In this document: positions 51,333-61,742 of the stretch, one piece after another
Layout of the letters: each line of letters opens with the position of its first letter
How positions within the stretch are numbered: position 1 is the stretch's first letter
Assembly: GCF_905163445.1 (NCBI RefSeq)
Contig: NC_053187.1
Coordinates: 16,043,001 to 16,107,000, forward strand
Direction of reading: 5' to 3'
Origin: Pararge aegeria
Taxonomy: Eukaryota > Arthropoda > Insecta > Lepidoptera > Nymphalidae
DNA: 64,000 bases
The notes under the pieces: model-generated
Seen by the model: only the letters and a program-made list of their open reading frames with translations
The model's database searches: none
What the model was told of the DNA's origin: nothing
Made by a program: the position numbers and the translations under genes

Positions 51333-51490
51333 AGGACACGAGATAAGGACAAAGAAGTAGAGGAAGAGCAACGAAAAAAAAAAATGTGATGGAGGATATG
51401 CGTGTAAAAAGAGCGGACAGTTAATTTTTGATTAATAGGAGTAAGTGAAATGAGAAGATATCATCCGACTCCACTTAATAGATAAAAGAA
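51333..51490 (+). pseudogene. LINE ORF C-terminal fragment
   Basis: Order and composition (RSRGR, then WRM-CV region, then KISSDST-like) follow the terminal GRPKK-x(n)-DCV-DM-x(n)-DRxxWKxKT-x(n)-ADP region of LINE ORF2, with an A-run frameshift at 51374-51386. Confidence 0.5.
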
Positions 51491-51971
51491 AGAAGAAGGA
51501 AATATCTTATAATCAGTTACTCTGGAGTGTAATTTTGAAGGTGAAGTTGTGGCTATAAACGACATGAGTTTTCGTTAGGTTAGCTTCTTGACTATTCATG
51601 TCAGGGGCGTTGTTCAAGGAATTCGGCTCCATCTCACCCGGGGAATAGTTCCCAACTTTATTTGTATTAACCGAGGACACGTCTGTACGTGGAATTGTGC
51701 AAATTATTATTATTTTGAACCTCTTTCAAACATCAGGTATACACTTATTTGATTTAATCACATTCCTACGTGTGACCTGTGGCTAAAGCTGCCCTTATCA
51801 TGAAGTTGTGACCCGTGTACCAACCAGCTTCTCCCAGCAGTGGGTAAAGCGGGAATTCTTTTATACTTAACCGTGCATCCAATGCTTACAATTTTGCTAT
51901 TTTATGAGAATAAAATTTTGAACTTCAAATCAATCAATTTAATGTGTACGCACGTAATAATATACCTACAT
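51491..51971. other. No gene recognised
   Basis: Unassigned. Confidence 0.4.
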
Positions 51972-52175
51972 CATATCACAATCAATAGCCTATAACAGTC
52001 CACTGCTGGACTAAAGGTCTGTCCCAACAGGAGGGTTTTCCCATAGTCACCACACTGAGCAGACGGGACGGACGGACGATCGTAGTAGATCGTAGTATTA
52101 GCTCAGAGGACGCTGCTGCCCGTGCTCAGGTATATTCCCTCAGTCGCCTTATACGACACCCGCTGGAAGAGAAGT
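51972..52175 (-). mobile_element. LINE/SINE fragments with CAGCAGTGGAC motif
   Basis: The minus strand carries TTTAGTCCAGCAGTGGACTGTTATAGGC, a common retroposon 3' phrase. 52095-52175 has CAGTCGCCTTATACGACACCCGC, a second repeat piece related to 55200-55260. Confidence 0.45.
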
Positions 52176-52252
52176 TGTGGTGAAAACTTTGTTACAAGAA
52201 GAGATAATTAAATAGCATATGATATAGCATAAGAATGTTAAGATTATTTTTA

Positions 52253-52430
52253 TAAATTCAAAATTTCTTTATTCATGTAGGCCTATCACAGGCACTTATG
52301 AAGCGTTCATACATAGTTGTTTACATAATTGTAAGGTGATAACTTCGTTCGCCAACTTAAATCTTAAAGCTACGAGGGTTCTAAACGCGCCCTGGTCTAA
52401 GAAGAGCCCACAACAAACTTAGCCGGGTAA
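52253..52430 (-). mobile_element. LINE-B-type 3'UTR
   Basis: TTCAAAATTTCTTTATTCATG, GGCCTATCACAGGCACTTATG, GGGTTCTAAACGCGCCCTGG and ACAAACTTAGCCGGG. Pair with 30804-30992. Confidence 0.8.
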
Positions 52431-52595
52431 ATTTTTCTTTTGTTATCACCATCTTCCAGTAAATTTATATTAAGCTATGAAGCTAAAGCAATTCACACCC
52501 TAGCTTTATTATCGTTTAAATAATCCTTAATATTATAATAGGAGAAAGGTACACCATCGCATTAAGTTTAAGTATTCTGTAATGATAGTGTTAGA

Positions 52596-53079
52596 ATCCC
52601 TATTCCTATCCCTATTCCTACTAATATTATAATAGTCAATGTAAGTTTGTTTGTAACGCTTTCACGATAAAGCTACTTAACCGATCCTCATGAAACTTTG
52701 TACACATATTCTTGGAAGTTTTAGAAGTAATATAGGATTTTATCCCGATATTAAGCTCGGTTCCTTTGGGAGAGGGAATGAAAGTGTTAGACGATTTTAC
52801 ACCATAACTCCGACAAATTATAACCGATTTAAATAATTATTTTTGTTGTATAGAGGTTGTAATATGTGTTTAATTTTGCCCAAACTTTGTGTAAATCTGA
52901 TGAATGTGGTTGGAGATAGAGGACAGAACTCCTCAGCGGACAGCAGCAAACCCCTCATTTAAGGCTTAGCGATACTGAATACTTTAATTTTTTTTTAGAA
53001 CTACAACTAAATTGAATGCCTCATCAAAAAACAAAATCTAACGCAGACGAAGTCATGGGCATAGCCAACAGCTACTAAG
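52596..53079 (+). mobile_element. Helitron-like element, near full length
   Basis: Starts TCCCTATTCCTACTAATATTAT, carries all body phrases of 4541-5001 in direct order (GATGAATGTGGTTGGAGATAG; CTTAGCGATACTGAATACTT) and ends CGCAGACGAAGTCATGGGC and CAACAGCTAC. Confidence 0.75.
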
Positions 53080-53261
53080 AATACAAATAAATAATTAAAT
53101 AAAACTGTATTCTACCTTTACCACAGGGCATAAATAATCGAACGTACCTTATATCTACGAAACAACGAAGTAATTCTGAGAATAGTCATAATCCGAAATG
53201 TTTTTGGATCATTCGTTATTCACACGAATTCTGACTAAATACGGTTCTACGCCGCAAATAA

Positions 53262-53500
53262 GTGGTAAAAAAGTGGTACGTCGCGATTGAGTTAGTCAGT
53301 CCGATTAACGTCGAACCGAGCCGAGGTTCGAGTCCTCGCAGGAGGCACCCACGGGTCGACGTCTCCCACTATCCCCCCGATGTCATCGAGCCCTGCGGCT
53401 CTTCTCATGGCGAGCTCTCGCGCTCGCCCCACTCCCTCGGTGACGCCGTAGTAAACCCCTCAGGTGGTTATCGGCAAGTGTCAATCCGAAAAAGTAGGTA
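53262..53500 (+). other. GC-rich block, possible LINE 5'UTR or unknown ORF
   Basis: The most GC-rich stretch in the window. A 79-codon frame reads SRGSSPRRRHPRVDV and PCGSSHGELSRSPHSLGDAV, rich in Ser, Pro and Arg. Composition contrasts sharply with the flanks, suggesting a transferred or retrotransposon-derived segment. A LINE 3'UTR of opposite strand follows at 53610. Not identified. Confidence 0.3.
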
Positions 53501-53609
53501 ATGATTGAGTGTCTGCTCTTAGAGCGAAGCGAAGTAACTTTGGAGGGAAACAAGTGATCAAGTGTGTAGCCTAGTGATCGCGGCTACACTACTGGACTAC
53601 GATTGACCT

Positions 53610-53785
53610 GTATGAATGAATGAATACACTTTTATTGTACACCAAAGAAAAAAAATAGTAACAGAAATATAAATACAAAGCAAGTGAGTACAATTTGGTG
53701 GCCATATCGCTACATAGCGATTTCTTCCAGGCAACCAAAGGCGTAGAAGGAAAAAACATAGAAAAGAGGTAGGTGGTGCAATCAA
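53610..53785 (-). mobile_element. LINE 3'UTR
   Basis: Reversed (ATTC)n tail (ATGAATGAATGAATACACTT), TTTATTGTACACCAAAGAAAA and CCATATCGCTACATAGCGATTTC. Typical LINE 3' end. Confidence 0.6.
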
Positions 53786-54628
53786 TAAGGTTTAAAAATT
53801 ATACAAATATATAAATAAAATATATAACTTCAGTATATATATATATAAATATATTACATATAAACATACATGAAATTACCCATAATTAATGTAAACTACT
53901 AACAATCATATACAACATATAAATATGTTAATATATAACATAAATACCTATATCAACATATAACATATGACATCCTCAATTTATATGAAATACATATATA
54001 ATTAAAATTACACACTTAAAATGATCCGCTTCAGCGATGTTCGGATGATAGAGACAAATAATGACCCTTCACTAGTTTCTAAAAGGTAAGGTTGTTCCTG
54101 TAATTTGTGCTCTGAAACCTTGAACTCAAGAGTTGATATACACATTATCTTACGAGACTCATCAATTAGTTTAAGTGTTATCCCAAATCCCAGTACGTAA
54201 TAGCATCAATTAAAGATAATTCCTGTCGAATATAAATATAAAAATGATAAGAACTCCTCAAGTCAGAGGTAAAGAGTATTCGGTAAAATATAAACAAGGT
54301 AGCAATGATACAAAGTCGCTGTCAACTTGTTAGATTAGTTAGATGAATGTCGAAAAAAACGCTCGTGGCTTCTGACGCTTGCACCGCAGGGATTTAGTTA
54401 TGGGGGATAGTTTTAGTTTGTTTGTGTTACCTTTTCTTTTATCCCTAAGAGTAATGACACACTAGCGACGTGGCACACCATAAAAAGTTTCGTAAACATT
54501 GGAGTGTTGTGTTGTTTATGTAAACTGAAGCATATTTTTGTAAACCCAGTACTTATTATCCTTTTTATGGGTATGTGTCCCAGTAAGCACCCCTTGCCAA
54601 CTACGCTTGTATAAAATACTACGGTATC
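53786..54628. other. AT-rich, no gene recognised
   Basis: 53790-54010 is dominated by ATATA low complexity. An 84-codon minus frame at 54413-54667 runs into S3 sequence and is not supported. Confidence 0.4.
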
Positions 54629-54720
54629 GTTTAAAGGCACGTCTTTTTCGATAGGGTAACTAGCCACAGCCTAAATATCCCGACAGAACAGACCAGACAA
54701 AAAATGTGAGCCGTCACGGG
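54629..54720 (-). mobile_element. SINE S3 fragment
   Basis: TATCGTTTAAAGGCACGTCTTT, ATAGGGTAACTAGCCACAGCC and AACAGACCAGACAAAAAATG. Confidence 0.6.
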
Positions 54721-54748
54721 ATGCCTGGCAGATGTGAAACATCGTTTG

Positions 54749-54791
54749 TTTTTTTCTATAAGTTATATGATTTATAACTTATAGAAAAAAA
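54749..54791. repeat. Perfect inverted repeat (19-bp arms, 5-bp loop)
   Basis: TTTTTTTCTATAAGTTATA pairs with its complement at 54773-54791. A third, partial ATAAGTTATATGAG follows at 54810. Confidence 0.9.
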
Positions 54792-55142
54792 ACACACAAA
54801 CACATTTTATAAGTTATATGAGCTATGAGATTGCGTCAGGAATTAGATCTGGCCTAATGAAAAGATAAAGCATTACAAATTTGTTCCATTCCATAAAAAA
54901 AATACAACCGAATAGATAACCTTTCCTTTTTTTAAGTCGGTAAATAATGACTGTTTATTAAAATAATAATATTCATTTATCTTTTCATATATGAAAAATT
55001 CAATCATCTAGCGTAAGCTTCGCCACGGCCTGTATCGCCAAGCCAACAATCAGGTTTACACTCCGCCTATAGATGTTTTACATCAATAATTAATTAAATG
55101 AAGGATTGAATCATTTATTCAATATATTATTAATTTCCGAAT
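54792..55142. other. No gene recognised
   Basis: AT-rich and unassigned. Confidence 0.4.
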
Positions 55143-55335
55143 TGCCCCGCATATGCCTTGTGGTGATGGCAGATCAGAATACTAGTTTACTAGTTTTCAC
55201 TGTCACCATTCTCTTCCTGCGGGTGTCGTACGAAGTGACTAAGGAAATACGATAGAGAACGAGCGTCTTCTGTGCTACTACTATCTACTGACCCGTCTGC
55301 CCTTTCGGAGAGGCTTGTAGACTAGTAATGGAATT
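55143..55335 (+). repeat. Unclassified retroposon fragment
   Basis: CACCATTCTCTTCCTGCGGGTGTCGTACGAAG and TGACCCGTCTGCCC. The GGGTGTCGTA phrase is shared with 52130-52170 reversed and is common in lepidopteran repeats. Confidence 0.4.
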
Positions 55336-55370
55336 GTTACAGACTATTGGTGAAGTTGGTAATTTTTATT

Positions 55371-55471
55371 ACAACCCGCACTGATGGACTACCCCTTTAA
55401 CCCCTTCTCATTGTGAAAGGAGACCCGTGCCCTGTAGTGGTCGGTAATGGGTTAATATGATGATGATGATA
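55371..55471 (+). mobile_element. SINE S2 3' end
   Basis: CCGCACTGATGGACTACC, TTAACCCCTTCTCATTGTG, GACCCGTGCCCTGTAGTGG and (GAT)n tail. Confidence 0.8.
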
Positions 55472-55508
55472 ATTGATGAAATTACCCCGCTGGGGACTTG
55501 AAATGACT

Positions 55509-55940
55509 TCAAAATTCAAAATTCATTTATTTCGAGTAGGCCTAATATAAGCACTTTTGAAACGTCAAGTCTATCTGTGTGTAGTGACTCTACCACCGGT
55601 TCGGAAGGCAGTTTCTACCGAGAAGAAGCCGGCAAGAAACTCAGCAGTTGCTCTTTTCCAATATCAACAATTTACATTTTACATTTTAAAGTTCATTTTT
55701 CTATCTTGTGAGAGATGAAAGCGGAGCCGGATGCTTCCAAGCAACCTTGTCATTAAGAAATTCATCAATTGTATAATAACCTCGGTGTAATAAATGTGTT
55801 TTAACAGATACTTTAAACTTATGCATTGGTAGGTCCAAAATTACCTTAGGAATCATATTATAAAAGCGTATACTCAATCCCACAAATGACTTCTGCACCT
55901 TTCGCAGACTGTCAATCAATATGTCTCGAGTGTGGTTAAA
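55509..55940 (-). mobile_element. LINE-A 3' end with intact C-terminal ORF segment
   Basis: The minus-strand frame (55701-55919) reads DSLRKVQKSFVGLSIRFYN, MIPKVILDLPMHKFKVSVK and GYYTIDEFLNDKVAW to the stop without a break. The 3'UTR and reversed tail lie at 55509-55690. The best preserved LINE-A coding end here and the youngest-looking. The rest of the ORF and the RT domain are absent. Confidence 0.9.
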
Positions 55941-56189
55941 GCTTAGTTAAAGGAAATAGTTTGACCTTGTTTATATCACGCTTTCTTTTATCATGTAAAA
56001 GCTGCGTATGGATTTACCGGAATCCAGGCCCCGGGGATGGAACGGCGTGTCAAAGTTTGTGTAGAATTTGTGAAAAGAAATACATCGCAAAAACCGAGAC
56101 ACTTTTTACAATGTTGGTTAGAATTGTTTGTCAGTTTCTCTTAAAATAGTCTCTAGAGTCTCAAGTGCCATTATGCTAAGTGTAATCTA

Positions 56190-56350
56190 TACTAATCCAT
56201 ACTAATACAATAATTTTGAAATGTTGGTTTGTACTTCCTTCACGGCCTAACTTTCCAACCAATCGATTGAGTTAGCTGAGAGAACGGTGAGTAACATGGG
56301 CTACTTTTAGTCCTGGAAAAATTCCTAAGGGTGGTTTACAGGATCCATAA
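56190..56350 (+). mobile_element. Helitron-like fragment
   Basis: TACTAATCCATACTAATACAAT, CGGCCTAACTTTCCAACCAATCG and GGTGAGTAACATGGGCTAC resemble Hel bodies at 46960 and 47243. Confidence 0.5.
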
Positions 56351-56369
56351 TAATAGTATATAAGAGATT

Positions 56370-56695
56370 TCTCAAAGTTCAAAGTTTGTATTAAAGGTAA
56401 GCGTATAGAAAAATCCTATTATAGTATAAAGGACTACGTAATCAATAAAAAGCTTGGGTGTCAAATAATGCTCTAACCAGGTTGCTCTTCTAATAATTTT
56501 AAATGACATTGTGAGATGGTGATAACAAAAAAAAAAAAAAAAACACCCGGCTAAGTTTGTTGTAGGCTTCTTCTTAGACCAGGACGCGTTTGAAACCCTC
56601 GTAGCTTTAGTTTTAAGTTTACGAATGTGGTTATCGCCATCATCTCACTACCGTGTAATTCTTATGACTTTTTGACTTTGACTTTATGCGAAACT
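56370..56695 (+). mobile_element. LINE-B 3' end
   Basis: GTTCAAAGTTTGTATTAAAGG, TATAAAGGACTACGTAATCAATAAAAAGC, an A17 tract, GACCAGGACGCGTTTGAAACC and tail. The last ~80 bp form the first unit of a tandem duplication. Confidence 0.85.
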
Positions 56696-56903
56696 GTGTT
56701 TGTTTGTTCATCCTTCCTACGCCCATGTTGCAGGACTTGCTCCTTGCATGCCCTGCGAAGTTTACGAATGTGGCTATCGCCATCATCTCACTACCGTGTA
56801 ATTCTTATGACTTTTTGACTTTGACTTTATGCGAAACTGTGTTTGTTTGTTTGTCCTACCTACGCCCATGTTGCAGGACTTGCTCCTCGTATGCCCTGCG
56901 AAA
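56618..56903 (+). repeat. 143-bp tandem duplication (two units)
   Basis: Units 56618-56760 and 56761-56903 are near identical (TTTACGAATGTGGYTATCGCC to GGACTTGCTCCT). Each begins inside the LINE-B 3'UTR and ends in flanking sequence. The open frames over 56627-57027 come from this duplication. Confidence 0.9.
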
Positions 56904-56937
56904 TGTTGTTCAGTATAAAGGCGATGGTTTTCCAGTT

Positions 56938-57253
56938 CATCATCATCATCATCATCATATCGAACCATTACCGACCCACTTCAGGGCACGGGTCTCCTCC
57001 CACAATGACAAGGAGTTAATGCTCTAATTCACCACGCTGGCCCAATGCGGATTGGTGGACTCCATATACCTTTGAGAATATTATGTAGAACTCTCATGCA
57101 TGCAGGTTTCATCAGGATGTTTTCCTTCACAGTCGAAGTGAATGATATTTTAAGTACTTAAAACCTACATAAGTTAGAAAAGTTACGGTGCTGGGACTCG
57201 AACTCGGCCCCCCCGAAAGTGAAGTCGAGCGCCTACTCACTGCGCTATCACCG
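56938..57253 (-). mobile_element. SINE S2, full length
   Basis: (CAT)n tail at 56938-56959, GGGTCTCCTCCCACAATGAC, CACGCTGGCCCAATGCGG, GGTGCTGGGACTCGAACTCGG (B box reversed) and a head ending GCGCTATCACCGA. Confidence 0.9.
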
Positions 57254-57327
57254 ATTGTAAATAGAAACTCAGCTGGCTGAAGGACTCCCACCGCCGCCCG
57301 GTGGTTGCCTGGAATATCTAGTTAGTC

Positions 57328-57600
57328 GACGGTCGACTGGCGCAGTGGGCAGCGACCCTGCTTTCTGAGTCCTAGGCCGATTCGATTACCACAACTGGAA
57401 AATGTTTGTGCGATGAACATGATTGTTTTTCAGTGTCTGGGTGTTTATCTGTGTATATAAGTATTGATGTGAATTATATTCATAAAAAAAATATTCAACA
57501 GGTATCTTAGTACCCATAACACAAGCTACGCTTGCTTTTGGCTTGATGGCGATGTGTGTATTGTCGTAGTATATTTATTTATTTTTTTATTTATTTATTC
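57328..57600 (+). mobile_element. SINE S1, full length
   Basis: GACGGTCGACTGGCGCAGTGG head; the B box is damaged (GCCGATTCGATTACCACAACTGG); complete body and long (TTTA)n tail. Confidence 0.85.
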
Positions 57601-57969
57601 CTATGCGACAATATTTCAGGTTAAGAATTCATGGTGCCGTTTATATCAATTTTCATCTAAATGAAATGCGGCAGTGTTTTTTATCAGCGCGACGTATAAA
57701 AGTTCGCGGTCCCTCGAGTGCATCACGCAGACATCCCGCCAGCGATGAATCTCCCGCAATGTTTCTCAGCATCAATCTAACGCTTGACACGAGTTTTTAT
57801 CATATTTCTTCCGTTATTGCGGATTTATCATTTTTTTAATAAAAATAACTTTCATGATGAATGTTTCGGCTTAATACGATTTACTTCGAAAAAAACCTGC
57901 AACCGATCAGTAGAGACGTTTTAAAATATCGTTATCTTTTTGATTTATAACATTACTAGTTGTCCACGT
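57601..57969. other. No gene recognised
   Basis: A 78-codon frame at 57603-57839 has no domain. 57650-57790 is GC-balanced and unique here. Confidence 0.35.
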
Positions 57970-58165
57970 ACATACATAATGTTCTCAGAGGTATGTGGAG
58001 TCCACAAATCCGCACTGTGCCAGCGTGGTGCACTACGGCCTAATCTCTTTTCATTCGCCGGCTGGATGGCGCAATGGGCAGTGACCCGGCTTTTTGAGTC
58101 CAAGGCTGTGGGATCGATTACCAAAACTGGAAAAAATGTATTTTTATATAATAATTATTTATGTA

Positions 58166-58349
58166 AATCTATATATATAAAAGAAAGTTGTGTTAGTTAC
58201 ACCATTTATAACTCAAGAACGGCTGGACCAATTTTTATAATATTTGATTTTTAGATTCCTCTTAGGCCGGAATAGGATAATAAGTATTAAAATACAACAT
58301 TTATAAAAAAAAAACTATCCGCGGTACGAAGTTCGCAGGGACAGATAGT
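58166..58349 (+). mobile_element. Helitron-like element (short subfamily)
   Basis: TCTATATATATAAAAGAAAG start, GTTACACCATTTATAACTCAAG, AACGGCTGGACC and end TCCGCGGTACGAAGTTCGCAGGGACAGATAGT. The TC start and decayed CTAGT end fit. Confidence 0.7.
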
Positions 58350-58778
58350 CTTTTATATGCCTATATAAAAGGCAAAAGTGACTGACTGACTGACTGATCT
58401 ATCAACGCACAGCTCTATCCATTGCACGGATCGGCCTGAAATTTAGTTATTACAACGTAGGCTTCCGCTAAGAAAGGATTTTTGAAAATTCCATCCATGA
58501 GAGGGTTAAATTATCCTTCATTTATCTATTTATTTTACGAGTTACATCAATGAAACTTTCATTTTAGGTTTTCGATTAAAAATAAAGAAATATGTGCTTC
58601 ACAAATTTCTAAGGCAACAAAATAGGGGATGAAAATGTATATGAAAGTTTCTGATTTTTTAAGTAATTTTCGTTCATATTTTCCTATTAGCAGCAAGACT
58701 TTTTTTAACCCTCTGCAGTCAAAATTTACCGAATCAAAAATTGAACTCAAGGTGAGCGAAGCCGCGGGCAAAAGCTAG
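58350..58778 (+). mobile_element. Helitron-like element (tandem neighbour)
   Basis: GCAAAAGTGACTGACTGACTGACTGATC, ATCAACGCACAGCTC, ATTGCACGGATCGGCCTGAA and CCGCTAAGAAAGGATTTTTG, ending GCGAAGCCGCGGGCAAAAGCTAGT with a good hairpin and CTAG|T. Confidence 0.75.
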
Positions 58779-59033
58779 TTATTCATAAAAATATTCATCA
58801 TTTATCTTAGTGCCCATAACACAAGCTACGCTTTTGGGGCTAGGTGGCGATGTGTGTACTCGTATTGTCGTAGTATATATGATATTTATTATTTATTCTG
58901 ATAAAGGGCGCGTTCCCTATAGTGGGACGGTAAAGGGTTACTGATGGTAATGGTTATGATAATGGTGATGTTATGGGAACATAAGAAACGGGCAAAGAAT
59001 AACAAAATAATATTTCCATGTTTTCGTCCACCA

Positions 59034-59128
59034 CTGGGCCAGCATGGCGGACTACGGCCTTATCCCATCTCATTGTGTGAGGAGACCCGTAACCTGTAGT
59101 GGGCCGGTAGGTTGAGACGATTATGATG
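59034..59128 (+). mobile_element. SINE S2 3' end
   Basis: TGGGCCAGCATGGCGGACTACGG, GAGGAGACCCGTAACCTGTAG and a GATGATG end. Confidence 0.75.
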
Positions 59129-59180
59129 ATGTTTTGTGCAAATAAACGAAATGAATTGAATTGGATTGAATTGAATAAAA
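59128..59180 (+). mobile_element. LINE 3' tail
   Basis: GTGCAAATAAACGAAATGAATTGAATTGGATTGAATTGAAT. A LINE tail of the type at 10080-10107. Confidence 0.45.
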
Positions 59181-59194
59181 GCGACATTTAATAA

Positions 59195-59442
59195 ACGCTG
59201 ATAGCGCATTTGGTACGAGCTCTACTTCACTTTCGGGGGACGAGTTCGAATCCCAGCTCGCACCTCTAACTTTTCTAAGCTATGTACATCCTGAGTATAC
59301 CTGCATGCCTGAGAAGGTCTCAAAGGTGTGCGGAGTCCACAAATCCGCACTGGGCCAGCGTGGTGGACGGCCTTAACCCGATTTAGGAAAAGAAGGAGAC
59401 CCGTGCTCTGTAGTGGGTCGCTAATGGGTTGATGTGATGATG
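59195..59442 (+). mobile_element. SINE S2, near full length
   Basis: ACGCTGATAGCGCATTTGGTACG head, GACGAGTTCGAATCCCAGCTCGC B box, a body with an internal deletion near 59285, and a GATGTGATGATG end. Confidence 0.85.
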
Positions 59443-59769
59443 TTATTTAATCTTCAATCAATGACTTACCAATGGTGTAGATGTTCATGTTTCATGATAG
59501 TAGCAACCTATTACTTTTTTGGTAAATTTCGAGGCAATTTTCGGGCGAATGCGAAATAAGGGATTCGCAGAAAAACATGTCTGCCCGAAGATATATGCGT
59601 ATGCAAGATCTGACATGATTTGTTTGTTTTTCTTTATTACTATCGGAGAACTGGAATTGGTTCGGTTACTTCCTATATGTATAAAATGACTTTTACTACC
59701 TTGTTTTTGAGATAATAAAGTACATGGATAGATCAGGGATGGCGAACTTTTTAACATACTCGTATCATA
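59443..59769. other. No gene recognised
   Basis: A strong donor-like CCATTG|GTAAGTCATTG lies on the minus strand at 59470. The 90-codon minus frame (59485-59757) is not in a frame that uses it convincingly. Confidence 0.35.
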
Positions 59770-59910
59770 ATGACAAAGACGTACCGCTAAGCGATTCAGT
59801 ATTCCGGTGCAATGTCGTGTGGAAACCGATTAGGTGTATGACTACCATACTCCCTAACAGGTTAGCCCGCTACAATCCTAAACTCCATCATCGCTTGCCA
59901 CACAGCTGAA
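59770..59910 (+). mobile_element. SINE S3 body fragment
   Basis: ATGACAAAGACGTACCGCTAAGCGATT, CCGGTGCAATGTCGTG, TAACAGGTTAGCCCGCTACAATCC. The plus-strand frame here is S3 sequence. Confidence 0.8.
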
Positions 59911-60729
59911 TATTTTAGTATTTTATCCGTTAAAATAAATAAGTAAGTCTATAAAATTGCAGTAAGTACTTACGAGATACGACGATTAGAATGTCTGCTT
60001 ACACAATATAACTAGAATATATTGACGTCGGAGTATGAACGAAAACTCCAAGCTTGTTAGAGAATGGATAATAAATAATAAATGATTTCTGTCATACGAG
60101 ATAATTCACTTTGAATTAAACTTTTCTATATAATGGTACTAAACTAGATATAAACCAAAATTATAGTACCTTTATTTTGAATTTTGGTTTATTTCTTAAA
60201 CAGAAATTCTAACAACCTTTCTACTTTATCATAAGTCGCTTTCAACCAATTTGAGTCTATTTATTCGAGTTTAGTCTACAAAACAATGTTTTTACAATAC
60301 ATATTTGTTAAAAACATATTTGATAAATACACATTATTAGTTGAATAAAAGCATTATTCAATAAATATATGTCGTATAAAATATTTCACGTACCTAAAAC
60401 AATATTTATAAAACCCGAAGGTTAATTAAGAAGACCAACATCAAAGTCGTTTAAAAATTCAATTAATAAACGTTTTCTCATTTATTAAATTGAAAGGGAC
60501 GGCCAGTTGAGTAAACAACTAGAATTCAAAAGTTTTTTTATGAAATAGATAAACTTTATTCTTGATGGAAAATCAGGTCCAATTACATTTTATTGAAAGT
60601 TAAGATGGTTACATTTTATTAATTCTTACAATAGTAATTAAACTGCGGAAGATTTTCTCTTTTTATTTGTAGTATTTAGCCAAAATACCTTATTGTTGAA
60701 AATTATCCATTCTTATATCATTAATATTT
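59911..60729. other. AT-rich, no gene recognised
   Basis: A small inverted repeat, ATAAACCAAAATT/AATTTTGGTTTAT, lies at 60150-60195. Otherwise featureless. Confidence 0.4.
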
Positions 60730-60988
60730 GACGGCTGAGTGGGCAGCGACCCTGCTTTCTGAGTCCAAGGTCGTGGGTTCGATTCCCACAACTGGAAAAT
60801 GTTTGTGACTGGAACATGAATATTTTTCAGTGTCTGGGTGTTTATCTGTATATTTTAAGTAGTATAATGTGTATTACATTCATAATAAAATATTTATCAG
60901 CTATCTCAGTACCCATAGCACAATCTACGCTTGCTTTGGGGCTAGGTGGCGATGTGTGTATTGTCGTAGTATATTTATTTATTTATTT
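60730..60988 (+). mobile_element. SINE S1, 5' part of A box deleted
   Basis: GACGGCTGAGTGGGCAGCGACC lacks the GATTGGCGCA stretch. B box, body and TTTA tail are complete. Confidence 0.85.
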
Positions 60989-61044
60989 AATATTGAGGAA
61001 CTGCGTATGTTTCTTAGTTTGTCTTTCTGTTTATTTTTTAAATA

Positions 61045-61256
61045 TTGGATAGTAGTAGGCGTTATCTTAAGGAATTCTATGATATATTATGAAAATTAAG
61101 CTTAATTTGCTATTCTCCACGAAAAGCAGGTGAATTCACTGTATGGTGTAATTTATAATCAAGAGATGTTGTTTTACAACAGCAGTCATACAGATTCTGC
61201 CTCTTTTCGTGGAGTATAGCGAATTTAGCTTTATTGTTATAATATATCATAGAAAT
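61045..61256. mobile_element. E element, palindromic copy
   Basis: Left TATGATATATTATGAAAATTAAGC and CTATTCTCCACGAAAAGCAG; right CTCTTTTCGTGGAGTATAGCG and TTATAATATATCATAGA. The ends are inverted complements over about 60 bp, and the central CGTTTCGCTCC core is deleted. Confidence 0.75.
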
Positions 61257-61511
61257 AGGTAAATAATAAATATTATTAAAAACTATATTTATTTTTTACT
61301 ACTTCCGCTCTACCACAGCAACTTTCCTGTTTTTTTACAAAGATGCTTGCATCGTGTGGCCGGACACAAGGTTATTTTAGAACTGGAACATAAAGGTAAC
61401 TTGCGGAATTTTTCAATAAGCGAAACGCATACCGCAACATCTACTTTGTAGTAGTCTTTTAAAATGCTCAAAAAATATGTACCTATTATAATATAGCAAA
61501 AGATAATTAAA
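61257..61511. other. No gene recognised
   Basis: Unassigned. Confidence 0.4.
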
Positions 61512-61742
61512 ATGAAGGAAGCTTAGTGGTTAGAAGTTCAGCCGCTCTTTCGGGGGAAAGAGTTCAAATTGAACACTCCTCTAAGTTCTCAGATAAACGT
61601 GCGTAGCCAATTAAAAACTATTTGCTTTAACAGTGAAGGACACTATTCCTAGGTAACCTGTATGCCAAGCATGCTCTGCTCAATGTTCTCAAAAGCTTCT
61701 GAAGGAACCCTCCTTATTCCGAGCTCTATAGCGTGTCTATAT
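61512..61742 (+). mobile_element. SINE S2, strongly degraded
   Basis: GAAGCTTAGTGGTTAGAAG head, AAAGAGTTCAAATTGAACAC B box, TTTGCTTTAACAGTGAAGGA and CTCAATGTTCTCAAAAG keep S2 order. Confidence 0.55.

Larger units (their letters stand above)
58056..58898 (+). mobile_element. SINE S1 interrupted by Helitron-like elements
   Basis: Head CGCCGGCTGGATGGCGCAATGGGC and GGATCGATTACCAAAACTGG run to 58165. The S1 body resumes at 58780 (TTATTCATAAAAATATTCATC) and ends in its tail at 58898. Middle layer of the stack. Confidence 0.8.
57970..58965 (+). mobile_element. SINE S2 interrupted by S1
   Basis: The S2 body at 57970-58055 (AATCCGCACTGTGCCAGCGTGG; CTAATCTCTTTTCATT) resumes at about 58901 (GGGCGCGTTCCCTATAGTGGG; CGGTAAAGGGTTA) exactly where S2 should continue. 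It is the outermost layer of a stacked insertion. Confidence 0.8.

Noticed and set aside
59443..59480. Strong minus-strand donor CCATTG|GTAAGT
   Set aside because: All upstream frames close within about 15 codons; only a tiny first exon would be possible and nothing supports it.
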